Origin: Robiginitalea sp.
GTDB taxonomy: Bacteria; Bacteroidota; Bacteroidia; Flavobacteriales; Flavobacteriaceae
Assembly (NCBI GenBank): GCA_024642005.1
Contig: JAHECA010000027.1
Location: 1-47,342, forward strand
Length of the DNA stretch: 47,342 nt
Direction: 5' to 3'
Shown here: positions 14,945 through 22,849 of the stretch, one piece after another
Position numbering within the stretch: position 1 is the first letter of the stretch
How the letters are laid out: each line of letters opens with the position of its first letter
The notes under the pieces: generated by a model
What the model was told of the DNA's origin: nothing
The model's input: only the letters and a program-made list of their open reading frames with translations
Databases searched by the model: none
Position numbers and translations under genes: made by a program

Positions 14945-16237
14945 ATGAGAACCATTTACCATGCCCTGCCCCTGTTGGTCATCCTTGCGGGTTGCGGCCC
15001 TTCCGGGCAGGCCCCGGAACCCAGCTTGGAAGAAACCGCCCGGGCCATTCACCAGGCGGTGATCACCATCGATACCCACGACGATATAAACGTGAATAAC
15101 TTTACCGACAGCCTGAACTATTCCCAGGAACTCAGCACCCAGGTAAACCTTCCTAAGATGGAAGCCGGGGGGCTTGATGTAGCCTGGTTTATCGTTTATA
15201 CGGGCCAGGACTCCCTTTCCCCAGGTGGGTTCGGGCGGGCCGAAGCGAACGCCCTGTCTAAGTTCGAAGCCATACACCGCCTCTGCGAGCAACTCGCCCC
15301 CGACCAGATAGGCCTGGCACTTACTTCAGAAGATGTGCGCCGCCTCCATGGATCGGGTAAAAAAGTGGCCATGATAGGCGTGGAAAATGCCTACCCGATG
15401 GGAGAAGATCTCTCCAATTTTGAAAAATATCACCGGTTGGGTGCACGGTACGTTTCCCTGGCGCACAACGGTCACAGCCAGTTCTCCGATTCCAACACCG
15501 GCGAAGCCGACAGCGTATGGTTGCACAATGGTTTAAGTGATCTGGGTAAAAAGGCTGTAATTGAAATGAATAGACTTGGAATAATGATTGATATTTCCCA
15601 TCCTTCCCGAGAGGCAGTCATGCAAATGCTCGAGCTTTCCAAAGCCCCTCTTATCGCATCGCATTCGTCGGCCCGCGCCCTGTGCAATCACAGCCGGAAT
15701 CTCGACGATGAGCAACTCCTGCGCCTAAGGGAAAATGGAGGTGTCGTGCAGACAGTGGCCTTCGGCTCCTATCTCAATACTGCAAAAAGCGAGGCGCGGG
15801 ATGCCTACATGCAGGCATTGCGCTCCCGGGTGGCCGACTCCCTGGGCCTTGAATGGGCAGACTGGTCGCAGTTCAGTCAGCTCAGCGAACAACAGCAGGA
15901 GGCTGTGGTGGCCAATTACCCGACAGTAAGCAAGGTGGCCGATCAAATGGCCCGCAAAAAGCCAGATGCGCCCCCGGCGGTGAACGTATCCGATTTTGTG
16001 GACCACATCGATTATATGGTCGACAAGATCGGCATTGATCATGTGGGCATCAGTTCCGACTTTGACGGGGGTGGCGGAATCGAAGGCTGGTCAGATGCCT
16101 CCGAAACCTTTAACGTGACCCTCGAGCTGGTAAAAAGGGGCTATACTGAAGACGAAATCCGGAAATTGTGGGGAGGAAACCTGCTGCGGGTACTCGACCA
16201 GGTACAGGAAATTGCCCGTAACTGGCCTCAGGGCTGA
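14945..16237 (+). CDS. Membrane dipeptidase (peptidase M19), lipoprotein
   Basis: A 430-residue zinc dipeptidase of the renal dipeptidase family. A lipoprotein signal with lipobox LAGC (Cys17) predicts anchoring in the cell envelope. Metal-site motifs are present: THDD at about 44-47 (usually GHND or THCD), the bridging Glu in GVENAYP, His in IDISHPS and His in SHSSAR, with the late Asp in SSDFDGG. It would cleave dipeptides, possibly including those with a D-residue, in the periplasm. The gene is divergent from the kinase operon, and its last 10 bases overlap the end of the convergent thioesterase gene. Confidence 0.92.
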   Translation: MRTIYHALPLLVILAGCGPSGQAPEPSLEETARAIHQAVITIDTHDDINVNNFTDSLNYSQELSTQVNLPKMEAGGLDVAWFIVYTGQDSLSPGGFGRAEANALSKFEAIHRLCEQLAPDQIGLALTSEDVRRLHGSGKKVAMIGVENAYPMGEDLSNFEKYHRLGARYVSLAHNGHSQFSDSNTGEADSVWLHNGLSDLGKKAVIEMNRLGIMIDISHPSREAVMQMLELSKAPLIASHSSARALCNHSRNLDDEQLLRLRENGGVVQTVAFGSYLNTAKSEARDAYMQALRSRVADSLGLEWADWSQFSQLSEQQQEAVVANYPTVSKVADQMARKKPDAPPAVNVSDFVDHIDYMVDKIGIDHVGISSDFDGGGGIEGWSDASETFNVTLELVKRGYTEDEIRKLWGGNLLRVLDQVQEIARNWPQG

Positions 16238-16629
16238 TTTTCCTTCGCCAGGCGATCCTTTACGTATTCTACCCGGGTTTTGCCGTGCGGCCTGGGTTTT
16301 CCATGCTCGTCAAGGTTTACCAGGATAATCTGGTCTACGGTAACTATGGTCTCCTGGTTCATCTTGTTTCGTGCCTCGCAGCGCAAGGTTAGGGAAGAAA
16401 GCCCGAATTTTACCACCTCAATCCCAATTTCGACTATATCTCCGGCACCCGCCGTACTCATGAAATTAATTTCGGACATATACTTGGTAACGATTTTCTT
16501 GTTCTCCAGCTGAATGATGCTGTACAGGATGGCTTCCTCGTCTATCCAGGACAGCAAAAGCCCTCCAAACAAAGTGCCGTTGGCATTGAGATCTTCCGGT
16601 TTAACCCATTTTCTGGTGTGAAAGCGCAT
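16228..16629 (-). CDS. Hotdog-fold acyl-CoA thioesterase
   Basis: A 133-residue single-hotdog protein of the YciA/BACH type that hydrolyses acyl-CoA thioesters in the cytoplasm. The family pattern is clear: an early NANGTLFGGLLLSWIDEEA with the catalytic Asp, then MSEINFMSTAGAGDIVEI and a charged C-terminus. A longer frame to 16716 exists, but a matching -7 element (TATCTTTG, 16645-16652) lies within it, so the ATG at 16629 is chosen. Substrate length is not readable from sequence. It converges on the dipeptidase gene with a 10-base overlap. Confidence 0.87.
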   Translation of the reverse strand: MRFHTRKWVKPEDLNANGTLFGGLLLSWIDEEAILYSIIQLENKKIVTKYMSEINFMSTAGAGDIVEIGIEVVKFGLSSLTLRCEARNKMNQETIVTVDQIILVNLDEHGKPRPHGKTRVEYVKDRLAKENQP

Positions 16630-16644
16630 AGCGGCCGTTTTTGC

Positions 16645-16652
16645 CAAAGATA
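16645..16652 (-). promoter_or_regulatory. -7 promoter element of the thioesterase gene
   Basis: TATCTTTG on the minus strand, a full TAnnTTTG match 15 bases before the ATG at 16629. No clear TTTG is found 19-21 bases upstream. Confidence 0.45.
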
Positions 16653-16967
16653 CTCCGGAACCGGGTAGGCTTGCTGAACCAAGTGCGAATTCGCTGTTGA
16701 TTTCCGCATTCGGCAAAAGCCGGATGGGGAGGCTAAAGTTTTGCTAAAGTCCATGGCAGTTTCTTGAGGAAGCCTTAATTTTCACAGATAATCCTCGAAA
16801 AGAAAATTGTGCCCACCCTAGTTAAATTCCTGATTGTCCTTGCACTGTCGTTCCTGGAAATGATTGTCTGAAAGCAGTACAAGAGTAAGTCCTTAATTAT
16901 TCAGCCGGGCGTTTAATCGACCTGATTTAAACCCCTGTATTATTGTTTTTTACTACTTATAATTTTA
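16653..16967. other. Intergenic stretch, AT-rich in its second half
   Basis: About 315 bases between the thioesterase and aldehyde dehydrogenase genes. No RNA gene or clear terminator is seen. One plus-strand frame from GTG 16809 to TGA 16871 would give a 20-residue, almost wholly hydrophobic peptide (PTLVKFLIVLALSFLEMIV after the start). With no promoter or homolog in the window it is only a curiosity. Confidence 0.5.
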
Positions 16968-18320
16968 TCAGGAAATAAATACGGTTTTCTTATTGACAAA
17001 TTCCCGGATTCCATCCAAGGACAGTTCCCGTCCATAGCCTGAAATTTTAACTCCCCCAAACGGCAACCTCGGGTCGCTTTTCACAAGTTCATTCACAAAA
17101 ACAGCGCCTTCGTCTAGCTGCGGGATAAGTCTGTGCGCGCGTTCCAAAGAGGCTGTAAACAGGGAAACGCCCAACCCGAACTCGGAACGATTTACCAGGG
17201 CAACGGCTTCTTCCTCCGTTTTAAATGTCGTGACGGCCAGGAGCGGACCAAAGGTTTCCTGATCAAAAACGCTCATGCCCGGCTTTACTCCTGTCAGCAC
17301 GGTTGGCTCAAAATAGGCGCCCCGTCGCTTGCCCCCACAGAGCAGGCTGGCGCCTTCGGCCAGGGAGTCGTTCATTTGCCGCTCCAGGTCTTTGGCCAGA
17401 TCTTCCCGGGCAAGTACGCCGATGAAGGTATCCGAGTCTTCCGGGTCGCCGCTGCGAAGGGCCACGACCTTGTCTCGCAAAAGATCCAGAAATGGGTCGG
17501 CAATGCTTTCCTGCAGCAGTAATCGTTTGCCGGCTATACAGCTCTGGCCCGTATTCTGGAAACGTGCCTGAACACAAGTTTCAACCGCAGATCCCAGGGC
17601 TGCGTCTTCAAAGACGACCAATGCATTGCTTCCCCCGAGTTCCAATACTGATTTTTTTATAAGGCTCCCGGCCCGGGACGCCACAGCCGCTCCTGCCGGG
17701 GTACTGCCGGTTAGGCTAACGCCCTGTACCGCCGGGTGTTCGAGCACCTGCCCTACCCGCTCGCTGCCTATGGGCAGGAACTGGAAAACACCCTTTGGGT
17801 ATCCTGCCTCCCGAAATACGCTTTCAAGCAGTTCCCCGCATTTCCAGACATTTGAAGCGTGTTTGAGCAAGGCAGCATTCCCGGCTGTGAGGGCCGGTGC
17901 GGCAAAACGGAAAACCTGCCAGAACGGGTAGTTCCATGGCATTACACCCAGCACAACTCCCAACGGGTCAAATCGCACAAAGCTCTGTGCGGCATCCGTT
18001 TCAATCGTTTCTTCACCCAGCTGGCCGGGAGCCTGATCGGCATAATAGTCGCAGAGCCAGGCGCATTTCTCAATTTCGGCTATTGCCTGGGTTATGGGTT
18101 TGCCCATTTCCAGGGTCATGGTCTGAGCCAGTTCCCTTTTCCGATTGCGCAAGACCGTGCCGGTCTGCCTGAGCAGCGAGCAGCGCTTTTCCAGGGGTTG
18201 CGTTTTCCAGGACTGGAAGGCTTTTTGCGCAATAGAAATGCGCGCCTTCAGCCCGGCTTGAGAAAGTTCCTGGATAGTATAGAGTTTTTTTCCGTTATAG
18301 GGGTTTACAGAGGTTGCCAT
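16968..18320 (-). CDS. NAD(P)-dependent aldehyde dehydrogenase, succinate-semialdehyde type
   Basis: A 450-residue soluble aldehyde dehydrogenase that oxidises an aldehyde to its acid. Seen are the active-site Glu in LELGGSNALVVF, the catalytic Cys in NTGQSCIAGKRLL, and the cofactor-binding PWNYPFWQVFRFAAPAL segment. The VNPYNGKKL start and the short length match the GabD/Sad group annotated as NAD-dependent succinate-semialdehyde dehydrogenase, but no GABA aminotransferase is nearby, so the substrate stays open. It stands alone behind a very good promoter. The downstream spacer is AT-rich. Confidence 0.88.
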   Translation of the reverse strand: MATSVNPYNGKKLYTIQELSQAGLKARISIAQKAFQSWKTQPLEKRCSLLRQTGTVLRNRKRELAQTMTLEMGKPITQAIAEIEKCAWLCDYYADQAPGQLGEETIETDAAQSFVRFDPLGVVLGVMPWNYPFWQVFRFAAPALTAGNAALLKHASNVWKCGELLESVFREAGYPKGVFQFLPIGSERVGQVLEHPAVQGVSLTGSTPAGAAVASRAGSLIKKSVLELGGSNALVVFEDAALGSAVETCVQARFQNTGQSCIAGKRLLLQESIADPFLDLLRDKVVALRSGDPEDSDTFIGVLAREDLAKDLERQMNDSLAEGASLLCGGKRRGAYFEPTVLTGVKPGMSVFDQETFGPLLAVTTFKTEEEAVALVNRSEFGLGVSLFTASLERAHRLIPQLDEGAVFVNELVKSDPRLPFGGVKISGYGRELSLDGIREFVNKKTVFIS

Positions 18321-18359
18321 AGGTGAAAAGTGCCTGCAGAGTCCGTTTGGTTAAACTCT

Positions 18360-18390
18360 TAAAGATAACCCATCCCCGCCTAAATACAAA
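18360..18390 (-). promoter_or_regulatory. Promoter of the aldehyde dehydrogenase gene
   Basis: On the minus strand TTTG (18387-18390), exactly 19 bases, TATCTTTA (18360-18367). It is one of the best matches to the Bacteroidota promoter in the window. The leader would be about 30 bases. Confidence 0.65.
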
Positions 18391-18504
18391 CCGCAACCTG
18401 GAGCATTTTTAAGTGGCCTTCTGTGTTCATAAAGCAGTTAAAAACTTCTGCCGGGCGCATTCATGGCCCTATGGCAAATGGGTAATTTTAAAAAAACCAA
18501 TGCC

Positions 18505-18912
18505 ATGAGCTCCCGATCTGCCGAGCTGCTCCGCATCAGACCCCAGGACATCGCCTCGGCCACACCGGCCGGAATTACCGGGGACGAATACTTCCAAAAC
18601 AAAACCCTCAGGCCGGTTATCAAATTTCAGAACGACCTGTTATTGGCGGCTTTCCGGAATTATATCCAGAAACACAAAGGGTCTTTCCACGACCTGGTCA
18701 CTGAACGCAAACTGCGCTTTATCGAGAATGCCATTCAGCGCGACATCAAATTCCGCAATTCCTTGAAGGGTATGGTTATAGGGCAGTTTACCCTGGAAGA
18801 ATACGAAACCTATATCCAGAATTCGTCGGCCCTGAACAAGCGCATGATGAACATGGTTATCGAACGCCTCAAAGACCAGGTCCAATTGCTGGAAGCACCT
18901 ACCCTAGTCTAG
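18505..18912 (+). CDS. Small conserved Bacteroidota protein, often mislabelled glyoxalase
   Basis: A 135-residue helical protein. The conserved run is FQNKTLRPVIKFQNDLLL, then KLRFIENAIQRDIKFRNSLKG, GQFTLEEYETYI and NKRMMNMVIERLKDQ. I know this pattern from Flavobacteriia, where it carries the label glyoxalase without glyoxalase metal ligands; none are seen here. Function is unknown. In-frame ATGs at 18463 and 18478 are alternatives, and 18505 gives the usual N-terminus (MSSRSAELLRIRPQ). It converges on the DUF2461 gene with a 9-base overlap. Confidence 0.78.
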   Translation: MSSRSAELLRIRPQDIASATPAGITGDEYFQNKTLRPVIKFQNDLLLAAFRNYIQKHKGSFHDLVTERKLRFIENAIQRDIKFRNSLKGMVIGQFTLEEYETYIQNSSALNKRMMNMVIERLKDQVQLLEAPTLV

Positions 18913-19584
18913 CAGGGATCGCCCATTCAGGTCGGTGGTGAGTATTTCACTCATCAGGTCGAACCAGGGCCTGACGGCCCGGTAGGAGTCATTTACAACC
19001 TCCAGAAAATCTGGGGCCAATACTTCCTGGTCCGAAAATTCCCGTGTAAAAATAAATTGCTTGTGCCTGATCAGGTCCAGATTCGGGTGGTTTCTGTCAA
19101 ACCCCTTGGGGGCCGTAATAACCGTATCCCCTTTTAAGGGGCCCCAGGCCTTTTTCAGGGCAGGATTTTCCAGGCAGCTCCTGAACGCCTCTGCATCCAG
19201 TTCCAATTCTTTGCGAATGCGCAGCAAATCGGGGGGTGAAGGTTGCCAAAATCCTACGGCAATAAACGACTCCCCCGGCCTGATGCGCAGGTAGTATCCC
19301 CCGCGAAGTCGGGCCCCTGCCCGGCGAAACGACCCGGCAAAATGGGGGTTATACGGAGTTTTATCTGCAGAAAAGCGCACATCGCGATAAATCCGGAAAA
19401 GCTTCATTCCCTCGATGTCGTCGTGGGTTCTCAGGGCTTCGGTAACCCCGTTGAAGCATTTTTTAGCCGCAGACTCGGCCTTCCTGTACTCCTGCTTACG
19501 GGCTTCAAACCACTCGCGGGTGTTATTGGCTTTCAATTGCCTTAAAAACTGGAGCGCTTCGGGAGAAATTTTTGCTTTTTCCAT
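18904..19584 (-). CDS. DUF2461 (TIGR02453) family protein
   Basis: A 226-residue protein with the family's markers: FLRQLKANNTREWFEARKQEY at the N-terminus, RDVRFSADKTPYNPHFAG in the middle, GGYYLRIRPGESFIAVGFWQ after it, and a late FTREFSDQEVLAPDF. The family is widespread and of unknown biochemical role. No catalytic residues can be named with confidence and there is no signal peptide. It is divergent from cysE, with a hairpin in the 128-base spacer, and overlaps the small conserved gene at its 3' end by 9 bases. Confidence 0.88.
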   Translation of the reverse strand: MEKAKISPEALQFLRQLKANNTREWFEARKQEYRKAESAAKKCFNGVTEALRTHDDIEGMKLFRIYRDVRFSADKTPYNPHFAGSFRRAGARLRGGYYLRIRPGESFIAVGFWQPSPPDLLRIRKELELDAEAFRSCLENPALKKAWGPLKGDTVITAPKGFDRNHPNLDLIRHKQFIFTREFSDQEVLAPDFLEVVNDSYRAVRPWFDLMSEILTTDLNGRSLLD

Positions 19585-19604
19585 ACGACTGAACAGGCGA
19601 TTTA

Positions 19605-19631
19605 AACCGGCTTACCCAGGTAAAACCGGTT
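19605..19631. repeat. Imperfect hairpin in the DUF2461-cysE spacer
   Basis: AACCGG (19605-19610) pairs with CCGGTT (19626-19631), and inside it TTACC (19612-19616) pairs with GGTAA (19619-19623), with small unpaired bases between. It may be an operator or a leader hairpin of the DUF2461 transcript. No T-run is present. Confidence 0.4.
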
Positions 19632-19685
19632 AGCCAACACTGCTAAAGTTAAACAAAAAGCAAAACGGCCCTTCATAATATTGGT

Positions 19686-19693
19686 TACCTTTG
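19686..19693 (+). promoter_or_regulatory. -7 promoter element of cysE
   Basis: TACCTTTG, a full TAnnTTTG match 19 bases before the cysE ATG. The region 19-21 bases further upstream lacks TTTG, so the site is weak or activator-dependent. Confidence 0.4.
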
Positions 19694-19712
19694 GAAGGCG
19701 CATTGCTCAGTT

Positions 19713-20507
19713 ATGGATAAAAAAGAAATTGTTCGACAAATAGAGGCCTACAAAGACATTGCCTGTCTGAAATTTCGGCTGAAGGACCGGACGGAGCGCT
19801 TTACAGACCTGCTGTTCCTGACTTTGTTCGACCAGGAGACAGCTGTGGCAGAAAACCTCCAGCGCCTCGAGGCAGATTTTGACGAACTGGTAGACCTGGC
19901 CTGCTGGAAAACCGACAAGCCCTGCAGGGCAATCTGGAACGGCTACCTGCAGCAGCTGCCTGAAATCCTCCAGAAGCTCAACCTAGATGCGAAAGCCATA
20001 TGGGAGTGCGACCCTGCCTCCCTCTCGCTACACGAAGTGTATATGGCTTATCCAGGCTTTTATGCCATAGCCATTTACCGCCTGGCTCACGAACTGCACC
20101 TCAAAGGGTTCCCGTTGGTGCCCCGTCTGATGACGGAATACGCCCACCGCCGTACCGGGGTAGACATCAATCCCGGCGCCCAGATAGGGAAATCCTTTTT
20201 CATCGATCACGCCACCGGGGTGGTTATCGGTGAAACCGCCATAATAAAAGACAATGTGAAAGTCTACCAGGGGGTAACCCTTGGGGCCCTGTACGTGGCC
20301 AAAGACCTGCAGCAAACCAAGCGGCACCCGACCATTGAAGACAACGTGACTATTTATGCCAATGCCACCATTCTGGGTGGTGATACGGTAGTGGGCGCCA
20401 ATTCGATCATCGGCGGGAATGCCTGGCTCACCGAGTCGGTGCCGCCGAATTCCACCGTGTTCCATACCCCTGAAATCAAGATTAAAACCAAGGAGCATGC
20501 CGGCTAG
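19713..20507 (+). CDS. cysE: Serine O-acetyltransferase CysE
   Basis: Transfers acetyl from acetyl-CoA to L-serine, giving O-acetylserine for cysteine synthesis. The protein has 264 residues: an N-terminal helical domain (about 1-145) and a left-handed beta-helix (146-250). The catalytic Asp and His correspond to Asp151 in GVDINPGA and His166 in FIDHATGVVIGE. The C-terminal tail ends TKEHAG rather than in the Ile that docks cysteine synthase in enteric bacteria, so complex formation with CysM is uncertain. The stop overlaps the cysM start by 11 bases, so the two steps are translationally coupled. Confidence 0.95.
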   Translation: MDKKEIVRQIEAYKDIACLKFRLKDRTERFTDLLFLTLFDQETAVAENLQRLEADFDELVDLACWKTDKPCRAIWNGYLQQLPEILQKLNLDAKAIWECDPASLSLHEVYMAYPGFYAIAIYRLAHELHLKGFPLVPRLMTEYAHRRTGVDINPGAQIGKSFFIDHATGVVIGETAIIKDNVKVYQGVTLGALYVAKDLQQTKRHPTIEDNVTIYANATILGGDTVVGANSIIGGNAWLTESVPPNSTVFHTPEIKIKTKEHAG

Positions 20508-21384
20508 CATTCTCGACCTAATTGGCAATACGCCCCTGGTAAAGGCCCGGAACCTGGTAAGCAACCCGAAGGTGGCGCTTTACTTTAAACTTGAGGGCCA
20601 GAATCCGGGTGGGAGCGTAAAAGACCGCCCGGCCCTGAACATGATCCGAAGCGGCCTGGAGCGGGGTGAAATTACCCGCGAAAGCAAGCTGATCGAGGCC
20701 ACAAGCGGGAATACCGGGATTGCCCTGGCCATGATTGCCCGCCTGTACGGCCTGGATATGGAACTGGTAATGCCCGAAAATGCCACCCGCGAACGGGTCC
20801 AGACCATGCGGGCCTACGGGGCAAGAGTTACCCTGACCCCGGCCTCAGAAGGGATAGAAGGAGCACGTGACTATGCGGACAAGATGGTCCGCCAGGCGGG
20901 GTTCCTCATGCTGGACCAGTTTTCAAACCCCGATAATTGGAAGGCCCACTACAAAAGCACTGGCCCGGAAATCTGGAATGAGACTAAGGGCCGAATCACC
21001 CATTTTGTATCGTCCATGGGTACTACGGGTACCATTATGGGGACGAGTACCTATCTGAAGGAACAAGCCCCTCATGTGCAGATCGTTGGGGTACAGCCCG
21101 ATTCACAGGCCAGCATTCCGGGCATTCGGAAATGGCCCGAGGCGTATTTGCCGCGCATTTACGATGCAAAAAAAGTGGATCGGATACTGGAGGTTTCAGA
21201 AGCGGAGGCGCGCCAAATGAGCCGTCGACTGGCAGCCGACGAGGGAATATTTGCGGGCATGAGCAGCGGCGGGGCCGCCGCCGCGGCCATTCGGCTGGCT
21301 TCGGAACTCGATGCCGGTCTGCTGGTGTCTATCGTCTGCGACAGGGGCGACAGGTACCTCTCTTCCGACCTGTTCGACAACTAG
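20497..21384 (+). CDS. cysM: Cysteine synthase CysM/CysK (PLP-dependent)
   Basis: Beta-replacement enzyme making L-cysteine from O-acetylserine and sulfide, 295 residues. The PLP lysine is Lys42 in GGSVKDRPALNM. The substrate loop EATSGNTG lies at 67-74, the phosphate loop GTTGTIMGTSTYL further on, and the C-terminus SIVCDRGDRYLSSDLF is the CysM-like variant. The chosen ATG (20497) gives the normal N-terminus PASILDLIGNTPLVK. A longer in-frame opening inside cysE encodes nothing like the family. AGGAG lies directly before the ATG but too close for a normal ribosome site. Confidence 0.94.
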   Translation: MPASILDLIGNTPLVKARNLVSNPKVALYFKLEGQNPGGSVKDRPALNMIRSGLERGEITRESKLIEATSGNTGIALAMIARLYGLDMELVMPENATRERVQTMRAYGARVTLTPASEGIEGARDYADKMVRQAGFLMLDQFSNPDNWKAHYKSTGPEIWNETKGRITHFVSSMGTTGTIMGTSTYLKEQAPHVQIVGVQPDSQASIPGIRKWPEAYLPRIYDAKKVDRILEVSEAEARQMSRRLAADEGIFAGMSSGGAAAAAIRLASELDAGLLVSIVCDRGDRYLSSDLFDN

Positions 21385-21424
21385 GGCCAGCGATAATCGT
21401 ACCGACTGGATTCCCGCTGCCCGG

Positions 21425-22849
21425 TTACTCCCAACCGCCCCCGAGGGCGCGGTACAATTCGACGAGCGCGCGCATTTGACCGTACTGGGCGTCTACCAGG
21501 CGCAACTCGGTGCTCAGGGCATTTTGCCGGGCCGTTAATACCTCGAGGTAATTGGCCAGGCCATTGTTGAGCAGTTCTTCCGAGAAATCTTCGGCCAACG
21601 ATAAGGCTTGCAGTTCATTCCGGCGCGCAATGGCAATGTCGGACTGGGCCTGCAGCTCATACAGGGCATCTGAAACTTCCCTTCCGGCAATGAGCATGGT
21701 TTTCTGGAAATCCAGGGCTGCCTGTTGCTGGCGTGCTTCTGCAACTCTCACCTGGGTTTTGAGCCGTTTTCCGTTGATCAGGGGCTGAGAAAGGGAGCCG
21801 AGCAACTGGGAAAAAAGGGAACTGGCGCTAAGCCAGTTTTCCAACTGCAGGCTCTGAAACCCGCCAGTGCCCCCCAGACTGAGGGTGGGATATAAACTGG
21901 CCCGGGCAACATTGGTAAGTTCGAAGGCATTAACCAGGGCGTATTCCGATTGCATCACATCAGGTCGGTTTGCCAACAGCAGGGATGGAATACCGGTGCT
22001 CAATGCCGGATTGAGATCCTGGGAATCCAGTTTGCCCCTTTCAATTTCATGGGGGCCGTCACCCAGCAAGATACAAAAGCTGTTTTCGAGTAACCTGATG
22101 TTCTTTCGCAGATCAATCAAAATGATCTCGGTGGAATACACCTGCGCCTCGGCTCCTTTGACGGCAACCTCGGTAAGCTGCCCTGCCGATTTCAGCGCCT
22201 GAATGGCCTCCAGGCTCCTCCGGCGCGAGTCTAAGGTCTGTTCCGCAATGGAAGCCTGTTTATCGAGGGCCAGAAGCTGGTAATAAGTAGTGGCCAACGA
22301 AGCGATTATCCGGGTTTGGATGGCGCGTTGGGCGGCCGTGCTTTGCAGGAAGGAAGCCTGGGCAGCCCGCTTGTTGCTTCTGATTTTACCCCAGATGTCG
22401 GCTTCCCAGGAGAGCGACCCGGAGAGCTGAAATTGTTCAATTGGGTCTGAAAACAAACTTCCGAACTGGCTGTTGGGCGAATTCTTGGTCCGCGTAAAAC
22501 CGGCTGTTGCCGACAGGGTTGGGTAATATCCGGCCTTGCCCTGCTGCAGGTATTGTTCGGTAATCGCTATGCTTTGAAGGGCTATTCGTATGTCAAGATT
22601 GTTTTCCAGGCCATGTCGGATATGGCCCTGCAGGAGTGTATCCCGAAGCAGATCTGTCCAGGGGAGGGTTGCCATGGAAACACTGTCTGTCTGCAGGCTG
22701 TCGGAGCGAAAAGCACCGGGGGTTTCCAGTTCGGGACGGGTATAGTTCCGGGCTGTGAAACACGATTGAAAAAGCAGGGCCAGGGCGCTGAGTACAAGGG
22801 CAACAGACCTCCCCGGTCGCGGATAGCCGATGTTGGTTTTCCAGATCAT
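21425..22849 (-). CDS. Outer-membrane efflux lipoprotein (TolC/OprM/NodT family)
   Basis: Outer-membrane channel of the tripartite pump, 474 residues. The lipobox LLFQSC places acylation at Cys30. After it comes the typical NYTRPELETPGAFR segment, then the duplicated long-helix repeats with LLALDKQASIAEQTLDSRR and DVMQSEYALVNAFELTNVARASLYPTLSLGGTGG, and a C-terminal ALYELQAQ to YRALGGGWE end. Trimers span the outer membrane and the periplasm. Its ATG overlaps the stop of the RND permease by 4 bases. It is the last gene of the pump operon and converges on cysM. Confidence 0.93.
   Translation of the reverse strand: MIWKTNIGYPRPGRSVALVLSALALLFQSCFTARNYTRPELETPGAFRSDSLQTDSVSMATLPWTDLLRDTLLQGHIRHGLENNLDIRIALQSIAITEQYLQQGKAGYYPTLSATAGFTRTKNSPNSQFGSLFSDPIEQFQLSGSLSWEADIWGKIRSNKRAAQASFLQSTAAQRAIQTRIIASLATTYYQLLALDKQASIAEQTLDSRRRSLEAIQALKSAGQLTEVAVKGAEAQVYSTEIILIDLRKNIRLLENSFCILLGDGPHEIERGKLDSQDLNPALSTGIPSLLLANRPDVMQSEYALVNAFELTNVARASLYPTLSLGGTGGFQSLQLENWLSASSLFSQLLGSLSQPLINGKRLKTQVRVAEARQQQAALDFQKTMLIAGREVSDALYELQAQSDIAIARRNELQALSLAEDFSEELLNNGLANYLEVLTARQNALSTELRLVDAQYGQMRALVELYRALGGGWE

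Noticed and set aside
16228-16237. Ten-base convergent overlap of dipeptidase and thioesterase genes, and the similar 9-base overlap at 18904-18912
   Set aside because: Short 3'-end overlaps are common in compact genomes and need no special explanation.
16809-16871. Twenty-residue hydrophobic frame with GTG start
   Set aside because: Too short to judge, no promoter, no homolog in the window; kept only as a remark in the intergenic entry.
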